DNA from: Bradyrhizobium sp. CCGB01
Lineage (GTDB): Bacteria > Pseudomonadota > Alphaproteobacteria > Rhizobiales > Xanthobacteraceae
Direction: 5' to 3'
DNA length: 64,000 nucleotides
NCBI RefSeq assembly: GCF_024199795.1
Contig: NZ_JANADK010000001.1
Coordinates: 62,001-126,000 of the forward strand
Position numbers and translations under genes: made by a program. The first letter of the stretch is position 1. Every line of letters begins with the position of its first letter. Shown piece after piece: positions 20,734-29,201 of the stretch. Below the pieces are notes generated by a model that saw nothing but the letters and a program-made list of their open reading frames with translations, had not been told where the DNA came from and ran no database searches.

Positions 20734-20847
20734 GCCATCCTTCGAGACGGCCGCCTTTGGCGGCCTCCTCAGGATGAGGTTTCGGGTTGTGGCGAGGTGC
20801 TAACCCTCATGGTGAGGAGCCCGCGAAGCGGGCATCTCGAACCATGG
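20734..20847. repeat. Dispersed intergenic repeat, copy 3 (rearranged modules)
   Basis: CCATCCTTCGAGACGGCCGC...TCCTCAGGATGAGG comes first and CCCTCATGGTGAGGAGC...ATCTCGAACCATGGAGG second, the reverse order of modules compared with copy 2. Both modules form hairpins. It lies between convergent genes. Confidence 0.75.
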
Positions 20848-20865
20848 AGGCCGAGCTGGCTGCTG

Positions 20866-22545
20866 CTAACTCAGCCTGAACCTGATCCCGGCCTTCGCGA
20901 GGCCACCCGATATCCCGACCGGCGTGCCGTCCGCGCGCCAGCAGGCGGCGCCGGTCATGGTGCCGTCGTCGTGGAAGGCGATGCCGTTCATGCCGCCGGC
21001 GACTGTCGCGACGGGCTGCACCTTGTGGCCGAACCCCGCGAGTCTTGCTCGCACGCTCTCCGGGACTTTCTGCTCGACTTCGAGCGCATTGCCTTCGGTC
21101 CAGACGCGCGGTGCCTCGACCGCCTCCTGCAAGCTCATGCCGTGGTCGATCAGATTGACCAGCGCCTGCATCGCGCTTGGGAAGATGCGCTTGCCCCCGG
21201 GCAGGCCGAGCGCGTAGCGCAGCTTGCCGCCGCTCAGCGCCATCATCGGTGACATCGAGGTCGTGACGCGCTTGCCCGGCGCCAGCGACAGCGCGTGGCC
21301 GGGACGCGGATCGAACAGGTTCATGTAGTTGTTCGCAATAGTGCCCAGGCCCGGAATCATGATCTTCGCGCCGAACAGATTGTTGATGGTCTGCGTGGTC
21401 GCGACCACGTTGCCGAACGCATCCGCGGCCGTCATGTGCGTGGTGTCCGCGGCTTCGAGCTGCGACACGCCGACGCCCCAGGCCCGCGCCCGCGCGGGAT
21501 CGATGGCGCGACGTCGCTCCTCGGCATAGGCCTTCGACGTCAGCCGCTCCACGGGGACGCCGACATAATCAGGATCGCCGCTGGCCGCCGCGCGATCGGC
21601 AAAGGCGATCTTCAGGACTTCGGCAAGATGGTGGATGGTCTCTGGCGTGCCGAAGCCGAGGCCGCCGATGTCGTAGCCCTCCAGAATGTTCAGCATCTGG
21701 GCGATGTGCACGCCGGAGGCCGCGGGCGGCGGCGGGCCAAAGATGGTCCAGCCGCGGTAGTCGGCGCGGATCGGCTGTCGTTCGACGGTCCTGTAGCTGG
21801 TGAGATCGTTGCGGCGGATGAAGCCGCCGGCCTTCTCCATGTAGTCGACGAGGATGTCGCCAAGCGGTCCCGCATAGAGCGCCTTCTCGCCGTGCTCGGC
21901 GATATACCGCAAGGTCTCGGCATATTCGGCCTGCACCACGCGCTCGCCGACCTTGAGCGGCTCGCCATCAGGCAGGTAGATCGCCGCGATCGGCTTGTCC
22001 TTGCGCATCTCGGCGGCGCTCTCGCTGATGCATTCGTGCAGGTACGGCGTCGCCGCATAGCCGCGCGCGGCGTGCTTGATCGCGGGCTGCATGACGTCGG
22101 CGAGGCTCATGGTGCCGAACCTTTGCAGCGTCTCGCACCAGGCTTTCAGCGAGCCCGGCGTAGCGACCGCCTTCGGACCGTTGAGGTTTTCGTTGCCGAC
22201 GGTGTCGAACACGTCATGGGCCGAGCCCGGCTTCGACGTGTAGGTGGTGTCACGCACCGCCGCAGGCACGGTGCTCTGGCCGTCGATGAAGCGGTGGCTG
22301 CCGTCGGCCAGACGTATGTGCGCCATGCCGCCGCCGATGATGCCGACCATCATCGGCTCGACCACGGTCAGCGTGAACAGGGTCGCGATCGCGGCGTCGA
22401 TGGCGTTGCCGCCCGCGGCCAGCATCTCGGCGCCGGCGCTGGAGGCCAGTGGATGGTTGCTGACCACCATGCCGCGGCTCGCGACCGCAGGCATCTTCTG
22501 GCATTCAAAGGTCGTCGCCGTCCGGTCGCGCCAGTTTCCGCCCAT
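20866..22545 (-). CDS. Gamma-glutamyltransferase family protein
   Basis: An Ntn-hydrolase proenzyme of about 559 residues that cleaves itself before a Thr and then transfers or hydrolyses gamma-glutamyl groups. The predicted nucleophile is Thr368 in EAADTTHMTAAD; the small-subunit motifs TTSMSPMM and GLPGGKRIF are present. No signal peptide is seen, so it is probably cytoplasmic or belongs to the cephalosporin-acylase-like subgroup. The ATG at 22545 (MGGNWRDRTA) is chosen over an earlier one at 22584, but this is uncertain. Confidence 0.88.
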   Translation of the reverse strand: MGGNWRDRTATTFECQKMPAVASRGMVVSNHPLASSAGAEMLAAGGNAIDAAIATLFTLTVVEPMMVGIIGGGMAHIRLADGSHRFIDGQSTVPAAVRDTTYTSKPGSAHDVFDTVGNENLNGPKAVATPGSLKAWCETLQRFGTMSLADVMQPAIKHAARGYAATPYLHECISESAAEMRKDKPIAAIYLPDGEPLKVGERVVQAEYAETLRYIAEHGEKALYAGPLGDILVDYMEKAGGFIRRNDLTSYRTVERQPIRADYRGWTIFGPPPPAASGVHIAQMLNILEGYDIGGLGFGTPETIHHLAEVLKIAFADRAAASGDPDYVGVPVERLTSKAYAEERRRAIDPARARAWGVGVSQLEAADTTHMTAADAFGNVVATTQTINNLFGAKIMIPGLGTIANNYMNLFDPRPGHALSLAPGKRVTTSMSPMMALSGGKLRYALGLPGGKRIFPSAMQALVNLIDHGMSLQEAVEAPRVWTEGNALEVEQKVPESVRARLAGFGHKVQPVATVAGGMNGIAFHDDGTMTGAACWRADGTPVGISGGLAKAGIRFRLS

Positions 22546-22786
22546 GCCCCATGCCCCTTTTATTCGCGGCGGCGAGCACATCACACGCGCGACGACGGGT
22601 CCAGTATTGGTACGGATTAGCTGGCATTCCCGATTCTGCCATCATCTTATCCGTTGATTCGGACATCCGCGGTCTTTGGACTGGGCAGGGCACGTCCTGA
22701 GCGAGAAGAGCTCAGCATCGAGAAGCGATGCACGTTCGCGTGGCGTTACTCAAAGACCCCAGGAATTCCAAAGGAAATCATCTTCC

Positions 22787-23530
22787 ATGCATACGATCGT
22801 ACTGGCCACCCAAAAGGGCGGCAGCGGCAAGAGCACGCTTGCCATCGGCCTCGCACTCGCAGCCAGGCAGGCCGGCTTCACCGTCCGCCTGATCGAAACC
22901 GACCCGCAGGGCACCCTGTCCAACTGGCACCGCCGGCGCAACAATGACGACATCGTCGTCGAGCCGATCTATCACGCCGCCGATATCGAGCCTCGCCTGA
23001 AGATGCTGGCCGACAGCGGCCTTCAGCTCGCGATCGTCGACACCGCGGCCGGCCTCAGCGCCGCGACCACCGCCGCGATCCGTCATTCCGACCTGTGCCT
23101 GATCCCGGCCCGCCCGAGCGTGGCCGATATCGAGGCGACCGTCTCCACCCTCAGCGTCGCCCGTGCCTGGAAGCGGCCCTACGGCTTCGTGCTGAACCAG
23201 ACGCCGATCCGCGGCCAGCGCATCGACAATGCCGCGAGCGCCCTCGCCGAGGAAGCCGCACTCGATCTTTCCGAGGTGCTGGCACGCCCGCTGATCGTGA
23301 TGCGCAACGACCACCAGGACTCGCTCGCCGGCGGCCTCGCCGTCAGCGAGTTCGCGCCGAACGGCAAGTCGGCGGACGAGATCCGCGGCCTCTGGCGCTG
23401 GATCGAGACCCGGCTCGAGCTCGAAGCCACGACCAATGTCCTGATCGACCAGGTCATCTCGACCGCGAACGGGATGTTGCATGTCGCCGCCGAGCTTTCG
23501 GCGGACGAGAGCACCACACTGGCGTCCTGA
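22787..23530 (+). CDS. Orphan ParA/MinD-like ATPase
   Basis: A 247-residue deviant Walker ATPase starting MHTIVLATQKGGSGKSTLA with the signature Lys of the ParA class. The A' motif is ETDPQGTLSNW and the Walker B-like motif is IVDTAAG. No ParB, parS or second segregation gene is adjacent, so it may position some other cargo. The start at 22787 puts the Walker motif near the N-terminus as in homologues. It is the last gene with core character; the accessory region follows. Confidence 0.88.
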   Translation: MHTIVLATQKGGSGKSTLAIGLALAARQAGFTVRLIETDPQGTLSNWHRRRNNDDIVVEPIYHAADIEPRLKMLADSGLQLAIVDTAAGLSAATTAAIRHSDLCLIPARPSVADIEATVSTLSVARAWKRPYGFVLNQTPIRGQRIDNAASALAEEAALDLSEVLARPLIVMRNDHQDSLAGGLAVSEFAPNGKSADEIRGLWRWIETRLELEATTNVLIDQVISTANGMLHVAAELSADESTTLAS

Positions 23531-23611
23531 GCGGGGCGATCGCCTATCCGTACGTCCGAAACCCTTACGAACACAGGCGCCGCCCAGAAGCTAAAGATCC
23601 AGTTCCCAACG

Positions 23612-24076
23612 GTGGCGGTCACACCTAAGCCAAAGCCCATTCTCGAATGTTTGCGAGGATCGCAAGTGCCCGTCACGGCAGCAGTAATCGTTCAAGACTT
23701 GGAAAAGCGAGGCATCTTCCGAACGTTGGGATCTGTGCACCATGAGCTCAAAAGCCAACCCGATACCTACGTCCAGATTTTTTCAAAGGGGTTCATGCTT
23801 CGTTCCGAGTGGGAGTCTCTGCCAGAGAGATACTTTCGAACTTCCGAGGAAGTCCTCGAACTGATCCAGGTGGCCATGAATCGGGCAGGCGAGCCTATGC
23901 GGCCGATTGAACTCATCGCTTTCTTCGCGCAGCAAGGGCTTCGGATCTACGGTAATGGGTTGACTTACCTTTGCACGTTGCTCAGCCGACATCGCGAGAC
24001 CTTCCAGGCCTATGGACGGAATAGAGCCAGGTGGTCATTGAAACAGGATGACGCGCAGGACAATCAAGCCGCCTAG
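23612..24076 (+). CDS. Hypothetical protein with winged-helix-like segments
   Basis: A 154-residue protein from a GTG start (in-frame stop TAA shortly upstream). I do not recognise a named family. Two segments look like winged helices: VTAAVIVQDLEKRGIFRTLG (about 21-40) and MRPIELIAFFAQQGLRIYG (about 95-113), the latter resembling helix-turn-helix modules that read restriction or DNA state. Its base composition is lower in GC than that of the genes to its left, and it marks the left edge of the accessory region. Confidence 0.55.
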   Translation: MAVTPKPKPILECLRGSQVPVTAAVIVQDLEKRGIFRTLGSVHHELKSQPDTYVQIFSKGFMLRSEWESLPERYFRTSEEVLELIQVAMNRAGEPMRPIELIAFFAQQGLRIYGNGLTYLCTLLSRHRETFQAYGRNRARWSLKQDDAQDNQAA

Positions 24077-24390
24077 AAGCTCCATTGCCTGCCTCAGGGA
24101 AAGGCGCCGGGGCGAGGACGGTGAATGCAAGGATAGGCAGCAGAATCAGTCGAGGTAATTAGACGCCGTCCCGCCGGGCGTCGGGCGCGCCGGATTGCGG
24201 GAGGCGAGATCGGTTACCGACTGGTATGCTGGCAGCTATTTTTCTTACCTTCCGCACGACCCGATCCGCTCGGCGAGGGCCAGCAGGGGCCCATAGGCGC
24301 GGATATTCCGCCGAATCTCGGCAGAGGGAGGTGCCTTGAATTTGATGCCAACTGTCATATATGATGTGACACCTGTCGCAGAGACCTTTC
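24077..24390. other. Intergenic region upstream of the toxin-antitoxin pair
   Basis: 314 bases with no supported gene. The right end holds the promoter and palindrome described at 24336-24371. The rest shows only GC-rich imperfect inverted repeats (GCCGTCCCGCCGGGCGTCGGGC near 24166). Confidence 0.5.
24336..24371 (+). promoter_or_regulatory. Promoter with operator palindrome of the Xre/RES module
   Basis: TTGAAT (24336-24341) and TATATG (24358-24363) with a 16-base spacer make a plausible -35/-10 pair. The -10 region is covered by the inverted repeat TGTCA-N9-TGACA (24353-24371), placed so that a bound antitoxin would block RNA polymerase. Autoregulation is usual for this toxin-antitoxin class. 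Confidence 0.5.
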
Positions 24391-24876
24391 ATGCCGAGCC
24401 GCGGGACCGACCGACCTGAGCCGATTGAGAAGACACGGATGGCTGCGATCGCCAGCCTGCTTGGGGCGCCGTCGACGTTTCGAAAGGTACCAGAGAGCCC
24501 ACTGGAAGCACATCAGATGCTCCTGAACGGGCTGCCGTCCAGAGCGCTGTTCCACCTGATTGAGAACCTGGCGTCTCTTCGCTGGGACGACTCGTTCGCC
24601 AAGGCCATTGGAATGAGCCATCGCACCTACCAACGCCACGCCTCCGCGGGAGCCAAGCCACTCAGCCCCGAGCAAAGCGGGCGAACATGGAAACTTGCGG
24701 AAGTCCTGGCGAAAGCGACCTCGATTTTCGGCTCCAAGCAGGAAGCTGAGCAATGGTTGGAACGGCCGGCTATCGGCTTGAACCAGCATAGACCAATCGA
24801 TCTGTTGGCCACGCCGGCTGGCGTTGAATTGGTGGAAGATTTCCTCGTTCGACTTGAGCACGGTGTCTACGCGTGA
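24391..24876 (+). CDS. Xre/MbcA/ParS-type antitoxin (DUF2384)
   Basis: A 161-residue antitoxin. The N-terminal half holds a helix-turn-helix (SFAKAIGMSHRTYQRHA, about 69-85) that binds the operator. The C-terminal DUF2384 domain is typical: FGSKQEAEQWLERP, then GLNQHRPIDLLATPAGVELV, which inserts into the RES toxin active site. It overlaps the toxin start by four bases, so the two are translated together. A palindromic promoter lies directly upstream. Confidence 0.88.
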   Translation: MPSRGTDRPEPIEKTRMAAIASLLGAPSTFRKVPESPLEAHQMLLNGLPSRALFHLIENLASLRWDDSFAKAIGMSHRTYQRHASAGAKPLSPEQSGRTWKLAEVLAKATSIFGSKQEAEQWLERPAIGLNQHRPIDLLATPAGVELVEDFLVRLEHGVYA

Positions 24877-25379
24877 CGCCATTGCCTGCGGCGCTGGGTG
24901 GCGCCGAGCTTGTCGCCTGGCGGTTAGACCTGGCGACATACGCGGCCACATGGGACAGCGGTGAGGGAGCTTTTCTGGTCGGGGGCCGCTGGAACAGCAG
25001 AGGACACCGGGCCGTGTATTGCTCGATCGATCCCTCTGCTGCAATTCTGGAGGTTGCAGTCCACAAGGGATTCAGAGCGCTTGATACGATCCCCCACGTA
25101 CTCACCGCCATGACAGTAGACCCAGCAAGCGTGTTCGTGGTGGACCCGACAATGATTCCAAATCCGAATTGGCTTCGGCCCGGCATCCCCAGCGCCGGAC
25201 AGCAAGCATTCGGCGATGATCTTCTCAACAGACATAAGGTCGTGCTGATTCCGAGTGTCGTGTCGACCGCGAGCTGGAATCTGATGTTTATCGCGTCAAA
25301 TGCAGCTGGCTGCTATAAGGTGAAGTCGCAGGAGCCGTTTGCCCTGGATCCTCGCCTGCACCCTCCGGCGGGTCCCTAG
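24873..25379 (+). CDS. RES-domain toxin (NAD+-degrading)
   Basis: A 168-residue RES toxin. Members deplete NAD+ by phosphorolysis or hydrolysis. The conserved Arg is in AWRLDL (Arg17), then GGRWNSRG (Arg39), AVYCS (Tyr49), and the Glu of AILEVAVH (Glu60); a late Ser lies in VVSTASWN. The GTG start overlaps the antitoxin stop (GTGA). Length and motifs suggest an intact toxin. The 277 bases after it contain no supported gene. Confidence 0.88.
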   Translation: MTPLPAALGGAELVAWRLDLATYAATWDSGEGAFLVGGRWNSRGHRAVYCSIDPSAAILEVAVHKGFRALDTIPHVLTAMTVDPASVFVVDPTMIPNPNWLRPGIPSAGQQAFGDDLLNRHKVVLIPSVVSTASWNLMFIASNAAGCYKVKSQEPFALDPRLHPPAGP

Positions 25380-25656
25380 TCGCGACATGCACGGTTCTGT
25401 ACGAACTGTCGAATGGACCGTCGAGAACCCTCCACGCGAAGAATCTGGCCCCAGAGGCGGTCTGGCTTAACCGCAGGACGAACGATCACGAACCCGCGCG
25501 GGCGTGATATTGTCCCCTGCGGACTGTACGCCTCCTAATCTCTTTCCCTGTATTACTCACACTTGTCCTGACCGGGAGCGATGGCCATCGACTAAGTCGT
25601 TGTGGATCGGAAAAATGGCCAAACATGAATCTCCTAGACGGTGCATCCCGTTGCGC

Positions 25657-25992
25657 TTAATCGCACCAAACTATTTTCCCGCGGCGAATCCAAAAATGAG
25701 AACGGCAGCCCGTTCTCAACCATACGGATGGATATAGGCTGACCCGGCCCTTATCGTCGAGCATGACATCCCACCGCGGCTTTACTCCTTGCAGCAACAT
25801 CATTTCGAGGCGCTCCCCACATCCACACGGGCAACGCAGTCCGACTGACCAGTCTTCCTGACCGTCCCGCGCCAACACCAGATCGCGAAACGGGAGCTTG
25901 GCCGGAAGAGAATCGCCTTCGACGATTCGTAGCTTCCGCAGCGGTCCAACAAAGTCCAGGAGCCGCCGCCACCATACGATCTGCGGCCTCAT
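25657..25992 (-). CDS. DUF6527 family protein, third gene of the ubiquitin-like operon
   Basis: A 111-residue protein. The ATG at 25992 overlaps the stop of the E1 gene (ATGA); a longer frame upstream would run inside that gene. It has a compact cysteine set: RCPCGCGERL (Cys54, 56, 58), then LRTGCRSHFWIRRG (Cys96, His99) and a final WCD (Cys110), which together look like a metal-binding fold. Proteins of this family accompany bacterial ubiquitin-like conjugation genes. The role is unknown; a substrate adaptor or accessory metal protein is a guess. Confidence 0.72.
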   Translation of the reverse strand: MRPQIVWWRRLLDFVGPLRKLRIVEGDSLPAKLPFRDLVLARDGQEDWSVGLRCPCGCGERLEMMLLQGVKPRWDVMLDDKGRVSLYPSVWLRTGCRSHFWIRRGKIVWCD

Positions 25993-27392
25993 GCGGCCCT
26001 CCGTTGCTTGCCGAGGGCCGGCAAACCGAGGAGTGGCTCTTGCGGACCCGCGGCAATCGGATAGCGGCCGGAAGCCACGAAATCGCACTCCGTGAATACG
26101 TCGGCATCGCCATCGGCCAACATGAAGAGTGTCCGTGCACGGCTGCCGTTGGGGGGGTGCCGGAACGGAAATGCCCGCGCGATGAATTCCATGAAGGCGT
26201 CGGAGGCGGCGCGCATGTTGAGGGTAATGACAGCGGGGGCCTGTTCGTCGATACCGCGAAGGTATCCATCATTGAGTTTTTGCCGGAACGCCTCCGGCGC
26301 CGTGCGGGCGAGGTACTCGGCCTCCAGGAGGGCGCCATCGTAGACCCCGCGGTCGAGCAACGTTGAACCGCCCGGAAAAACATAGTCGATGCGCCCACAC
26401 ACCTCCGCGATCTCGCGCTCGTCACCCAACCCCCTTCGCGTCGGAATCGAGACGCCGAGATCGAAGAGCGGCATGGCGAAGTAGGCAGCGAGGCGGTCCG
26501 CGATGTGCCGCCCTTCGGCCGTGTCAACGCACGAGAATAGAATATCGGCTTCGCTTGCCGCCAGAACCGCATCATGAGTTGCGATGGAGCTGGGTACACA
26601 TTGCACGTCGCAGCCCGCGCGGTAGTGCCTCACGGCGGACGCGAACATCTCAACCTTGAGCCGGCCGATTCTCGCATCATCAATTGTCGCATTGAGAATA
26701 CGATTGAGGTTACGGGGCTCGATCTTGTCGAAGTCGACGAGGATGATTTCGCCGAAGCCAATGCGGGCAAGCTGCTCGGCGATCACAGAGCCGGTCCCGG
26801 AGACGCCGATCACGCAAGCGCTGAGGCGGCCCAGCCATTCTGTCATGCCGCTCGTAAAGGCAACCGGCCTCTTCGGCGACGTTCCCAGGTGGGCATCCTG
26901 GTGCCACCAGAAACGCAGGTCATCGCCGAACGCGCTGACGAGATCGATCGTTTTTGCAACGCCATCGGCGCCGTAGAGGCGGCCGAGCATCGCACCGTCC
27001 GGGAGCATGATGGCCGAGCCAGCCACCTCGTCCGTTCCATGAAAGAGAGCGGGCAGCAGCAGCCTGTCGCTCGCATCATCAAGATCGGAGAAGGCGAACA
27101 GGCCGCCGGGGTGCGAGTGCACCGCGATGATGCTCAACCCCGCAGCCTCCGCACGCTCAATAGCCACCTCAACACAACTGCCTGGCCAGCTCAAAAAGTT
27201 CTCGGTGCGTTGCGCGCAGGCCTCGTAGGGCACTTCGATGAGGTTGCAGGCCAGAAGTTTGCGGCGACGTCCGGTCGCGCGCGTGCAAAGCAACAGGGCT
27301 GCGGCTTCGAATCCGTCTCCTGGAAAGAGGTGACGGTGCAGCCTCTGGAAGATCGGCTGTGGGAGCACCAAGGTTTCTTTCCGCGCGATCAC
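25989..27392 (-). CDS. JAB isopeptidase-E1 (ThiF) fusion protein
   Basis: A 467-residue fusion. Residues about 1-145 are a JAB/JAMM metalloprotease: VHSHPGGLFAFSDLDD supplies His92, His94, Ser102 and Asp105 of the HxH-Sx2D motif. From about 180 on is a ThiF-type adenylating domain: VIGVSGTGSVIAEQL (phosphate loop), ILVDFDKIEPRNLNR (Asp and Arg residues), and FSCVDTAEGR. The stretch DYVFPGGSTLLDRGVYD, where related E1 proteins often have cysteines (GGPC-type), has none, so the thioester site is not obvious. It starts at GTG overlapping the E2 stop (GTGA). In such operons E1 charges the Ubl, and JAB trims or removes it. Confidence 0.88.
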   Translation of the reverse strand: MIARKETLVLPQPIFQRLHRHLFPGDGFEAAALLLCTRATGRRRKLLACNLIEVPYEACAQRTENFLSWPGSCVEVAIERAEAAGLSIIAVHSHPGGLFAFSDLDDASDRLLLPALFHGTDEVAGSAIMLPDGAMLGRLYGADGVAKTIDLVSAFGDDLRFWWHQDAHLGTSPKRPVAFTSGMTEWLGRLSACVIGVSGTGSVIAEQLARIGFGEIILVDFDKIEPRNLNRILNATIDDARIGRLKVEMFASAVRHYRAGCDVQCVPSSIATHDAVLAASEADILFSCVDTAEGRHIADRLAAYFAMPLFDLGVSIPTRRGLGDEREIAEVCGRIDYVFPGGSTLLDRGVYDGALLEAEYLARTAPEAFRQKLNDGYLRGIDEQAPAVITLNMRAASDAFMEFIARAFPFRHPPNGSRARTLFMLADGDADVFTECDFVASGRYPIAAGPQEPLLGLPALGKQRRAA

Positions 27393-28075
27393 CGCTCGAC
27401 CTCCCGGCGCAGCGATTCTTCCACGAGTGCGAGGTGCGTGCTGACATTGTCACGCGCGCTATCCCACTGGCGATGCCTTGACCAGCGTTGAAAGCCAATC
27501 CCGTTGAGGGACTCGATGCATTGCACCTGTGGGATGGACTGACCGTTGCGCAACGCCAGGTGCGGATGACAATAGAACATGTCGAGCTGAGCGCCGGGAT
27601 AGCTCACCGGCACCTCGATAGCCAGGTCCGTAACGGCGACGGTGTAGCCCGGCGGCAGTGGATACGCGCGGAGCAACAGCCAACGGCGCGCGCCATCGAT
27701 GATGGTTTCCCAGCGCAGACCCAAGCGATCCAGGTGGACCTCGTCCTGCGGCAGCAACGCGAAATCGCGCCGGCAAGGCGCCGCGGCTTCGCCGTTGTTG
27801 ATCTGGCGCGGGGTCAGTCGCAGCTTCTCGACGCCCGGATGCGAGAGGTCGATGGTCGCGTTGAGATCAACCTCCTTCCGCGGCTCGCCGGCGACCTTGA
27901 GGACGATGATCCAGTCGGCATCGGGGTCGAAGCCCGCCAATTTGATCGCATCCCGCACCACGATCTGAGGCGAACGCGAATCGATGACAACTCCTTGGAC
28001 ATTGAGCTTCCAGGTGCGCGCGGGATCGACCCCATCTCCATCGGCGCCCCCCTGATTAACGTCTTGGTTTTCCAT
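27389..28075 (-). CDS. Multiubiquitin-type Ubl fused to an E2-like domain (Prok-E2_E type)
   Basis: The ATG at 28075 has GGAG six bases upstream; an ATG four codons earlier lacks one. The 228-residue protein has a ubiquitin-like beta-grasp segment (about 22-95, TWKLNVQGVVIDSRSPQIVV onward) and then an E2-like domain (about 101-228: PLPPGYTVAVTDLAIEVPVSYPG, then LDMFYCHPHLAL, FQRWSRHRQW and THLALVEESLR). The conserved patch QRWSRHR has Ser199 where a catalytic Cys might be looked for; Cys169 and Cys186 are other candidates. It heads a three-gene operon with four-base overlaps and is divergent from a WYL regulator. Confidence 0.82.
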   Translation of the reverse strand: MENQDVNQGGADGDGVDPARTWKLNVQGVVIDSRSPQIVVRDAIKLAGFDPDADWIIVLKVAGEPRKEVDLNATIDLSHPGVEKLRLTPRQINNGEAAAPCRRDFALLPQDEVHLDRLGLRWETIIDGARRWLLLRAYPLPPGYTVAVTDLAIEVPVSYPGAQLDMFYCHPHLALRNGQSIPQVQCIESLNGIGFQRWSRHRQWDSARDNVSTHLALVEESLRREVER

Positions 28076-28144
28076 AGCTTTCTCCATCAGGTCAAATCAC
28101 CCGACTCAGCGTCAAGTGACCGTCGGATGGAACTTTGCTATCGT

Positions 28145-28167
28145 CCTACGACAGAAACGGTCGTAGG
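28145..28167. promoter_or_regulatory. Palindromic operator 1 (predicted WYL-regulator site)
   Basis: CCTACGAC (28145-28152) and GTCGTAGG (28160-28167) form a perfect 8-bp inverted repeat with a 7-base spacer. It ends five bases before the WYL start and lies in the 97-base spacer shared with the ubiquitin-like operon. The same palindrome with the same spacing recurs at 29202-29222. Confidence 0.75.
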
Positions 28168-28172
28168 ATTCC

Positions 28173-29192
28173 ATGCGGCACGAGAAGGCAGCAGCCCTTC
28201 TGGATCTTGCGCGGACGCTGGCCTCCAGCGCCGAAGGGCTGACGTTGGACGAAATGGCCCGAGAACTCGGTGAAAGCCGCCGCACGATCGAGCGCATGCG
28301 TGATGCGCTGGCCTCTATCTTTCCGCAGCTCGAAGAGCACCAAGATGGCGCCACGAAGCGCTTCCGGATACCCGGCGGGCTCGATGGCTTCATCAATGCG
28401 CCCACGAAAGAAGAGCTGCTGGAGCTGAACAAGGCGATCGAGGGCCTGCGCCGTCGCGATGCGAACGCCAGCGCCGACGCTCTACAGAGTCTCGAGAAGA
28501 AAATACGCTCAGCGATAAAGCGGCCAGCACTCAACAAGCTGGCCCCAGATCTCGAGGTACTGCTGCGGGCCGAGATGATCGCGGTGCCAGCAGGACCTCG
28601 GGCTGTTGAAGATCCCGACGTGCTTCTCGCGATTCGCGATGCCCTCTTGCAGATGAAGGTCCTGCAATTTGTCTATCACGGCGGCTCAAGGCCTGGCGCC
28701 GCGCGCGAGGTCGTGCCGTTCGGTATCCTATTCGGACGCTGCAATTACCTGATCGCCGCCGATCTCGGCGCCACCAAGCCCAAGCATTGGCGGCTCGACA
28801 AGATCGAGTGCATCACGGTACTCGAGAAGACCGCGTCCCGACCCGCCGGCTTCAACCTCGTTCAGTTTGCCACCGGGTCATTCGGCTTCTTCCAAGGCGA
28901 ACAGGAAGATGTGGTGCTTCACGTCCTTCCCCATGGCATGGACGAATTCAAGAATTGGCAATTTCATCCTAACCAAAAGGTCGAATTCCTTCCCGACGGC
29001 GGCGCGCTTGTGCGATTTCGAGCGAGCGGAATGCTTGAGCTCACCTGGCATCTCTTTTGTTGGGGCAACCAGATCGAAATCATTTCCCCCGTCTCCTTAC
29101 GACAGCTCATGACCACGGAATTGCGTGTGGCCCTCTCCCGACACGAGGAGCCGCCGCGGCTTTCGTCCACCGTCCCGGGCCCCGTCGAATAA
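28173..29192 (+). CDS. WYL-domain transcriptional regulator
   Basis: A 339-residue regulator. The N-terminal helix-turn-helix (GLTLDEMARELGESRRTIERM, about 22-42) is of the DeoR/YafY type. The middle and C-terminus fit a WYL domain: VLQFVYHGGSRPGAAREVVPFGILFGRCNYLIAAD, with a core around residues 165-205, followed by a WCX-like extension. WYL proteins control many defence systems (for example CapW, BrxR) and respond to nucleic-acid ligands. The palindrome directly upstream and its copy before the next gene are its likely binding sites. Confidence 0.88.
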   Translation: MRHEKAAALLDLARTLASSAEGLTLDEMARELGESRRTIERMRDALASIFPQLEEHQDGATKRFRIPGGLDGFINAPTKEELLELNKAIEGLRRRDANASADALQSLEKKIRSAIKRPALNKLAPDLEVLLRAEMIAVPAGPRAVEDPDVLLAIRDALLQMKVLQFVYHGGSRPGAAREVVPFGILFGRCNYLIAADLGATKPKHWRLDKIECITVLEKTASRPAGFNLVQFATGSFGFFQGEQEDVVLHVLPHGMDEFKNWQFHPNQKVEFLPDGGALVRFRASGMLELTWHLFCWGNQIEIISPVSLRQLMTTELRVALSRHEEPPRLSSTVPGPVE

Positions 29193-29201
29193 TTTTCTTG
29201 G

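Noticed and set aside
14455..20847. Regularly formed repeats as a possible CRISPR array
   Set aside because: Only three copies, kilobases apart, with module swapping and no spacer pattern.
21295..22620. Plus-strand frame of 441 codons opposite the gamma-glutamyltransferase
   Set aside because: Antisense shadow rich in Arg, Val, Asp and His; the opposite strand has a clear Ntn-hydrolase.
23531..24390. Integrase or tRNA attachment site at the left edge of the island
   Set aside because: No integrase motif, tRNA gene or flanking direct repeat could be found by eye near 23.5 or 62.5 kb.
25380..25656. Small gene between the RES toxin and DUF6527 (for example a frame at 25504-25737)
   Set aside because: Composition and lack of a ribosome binding site or homologous motif do not support coding.
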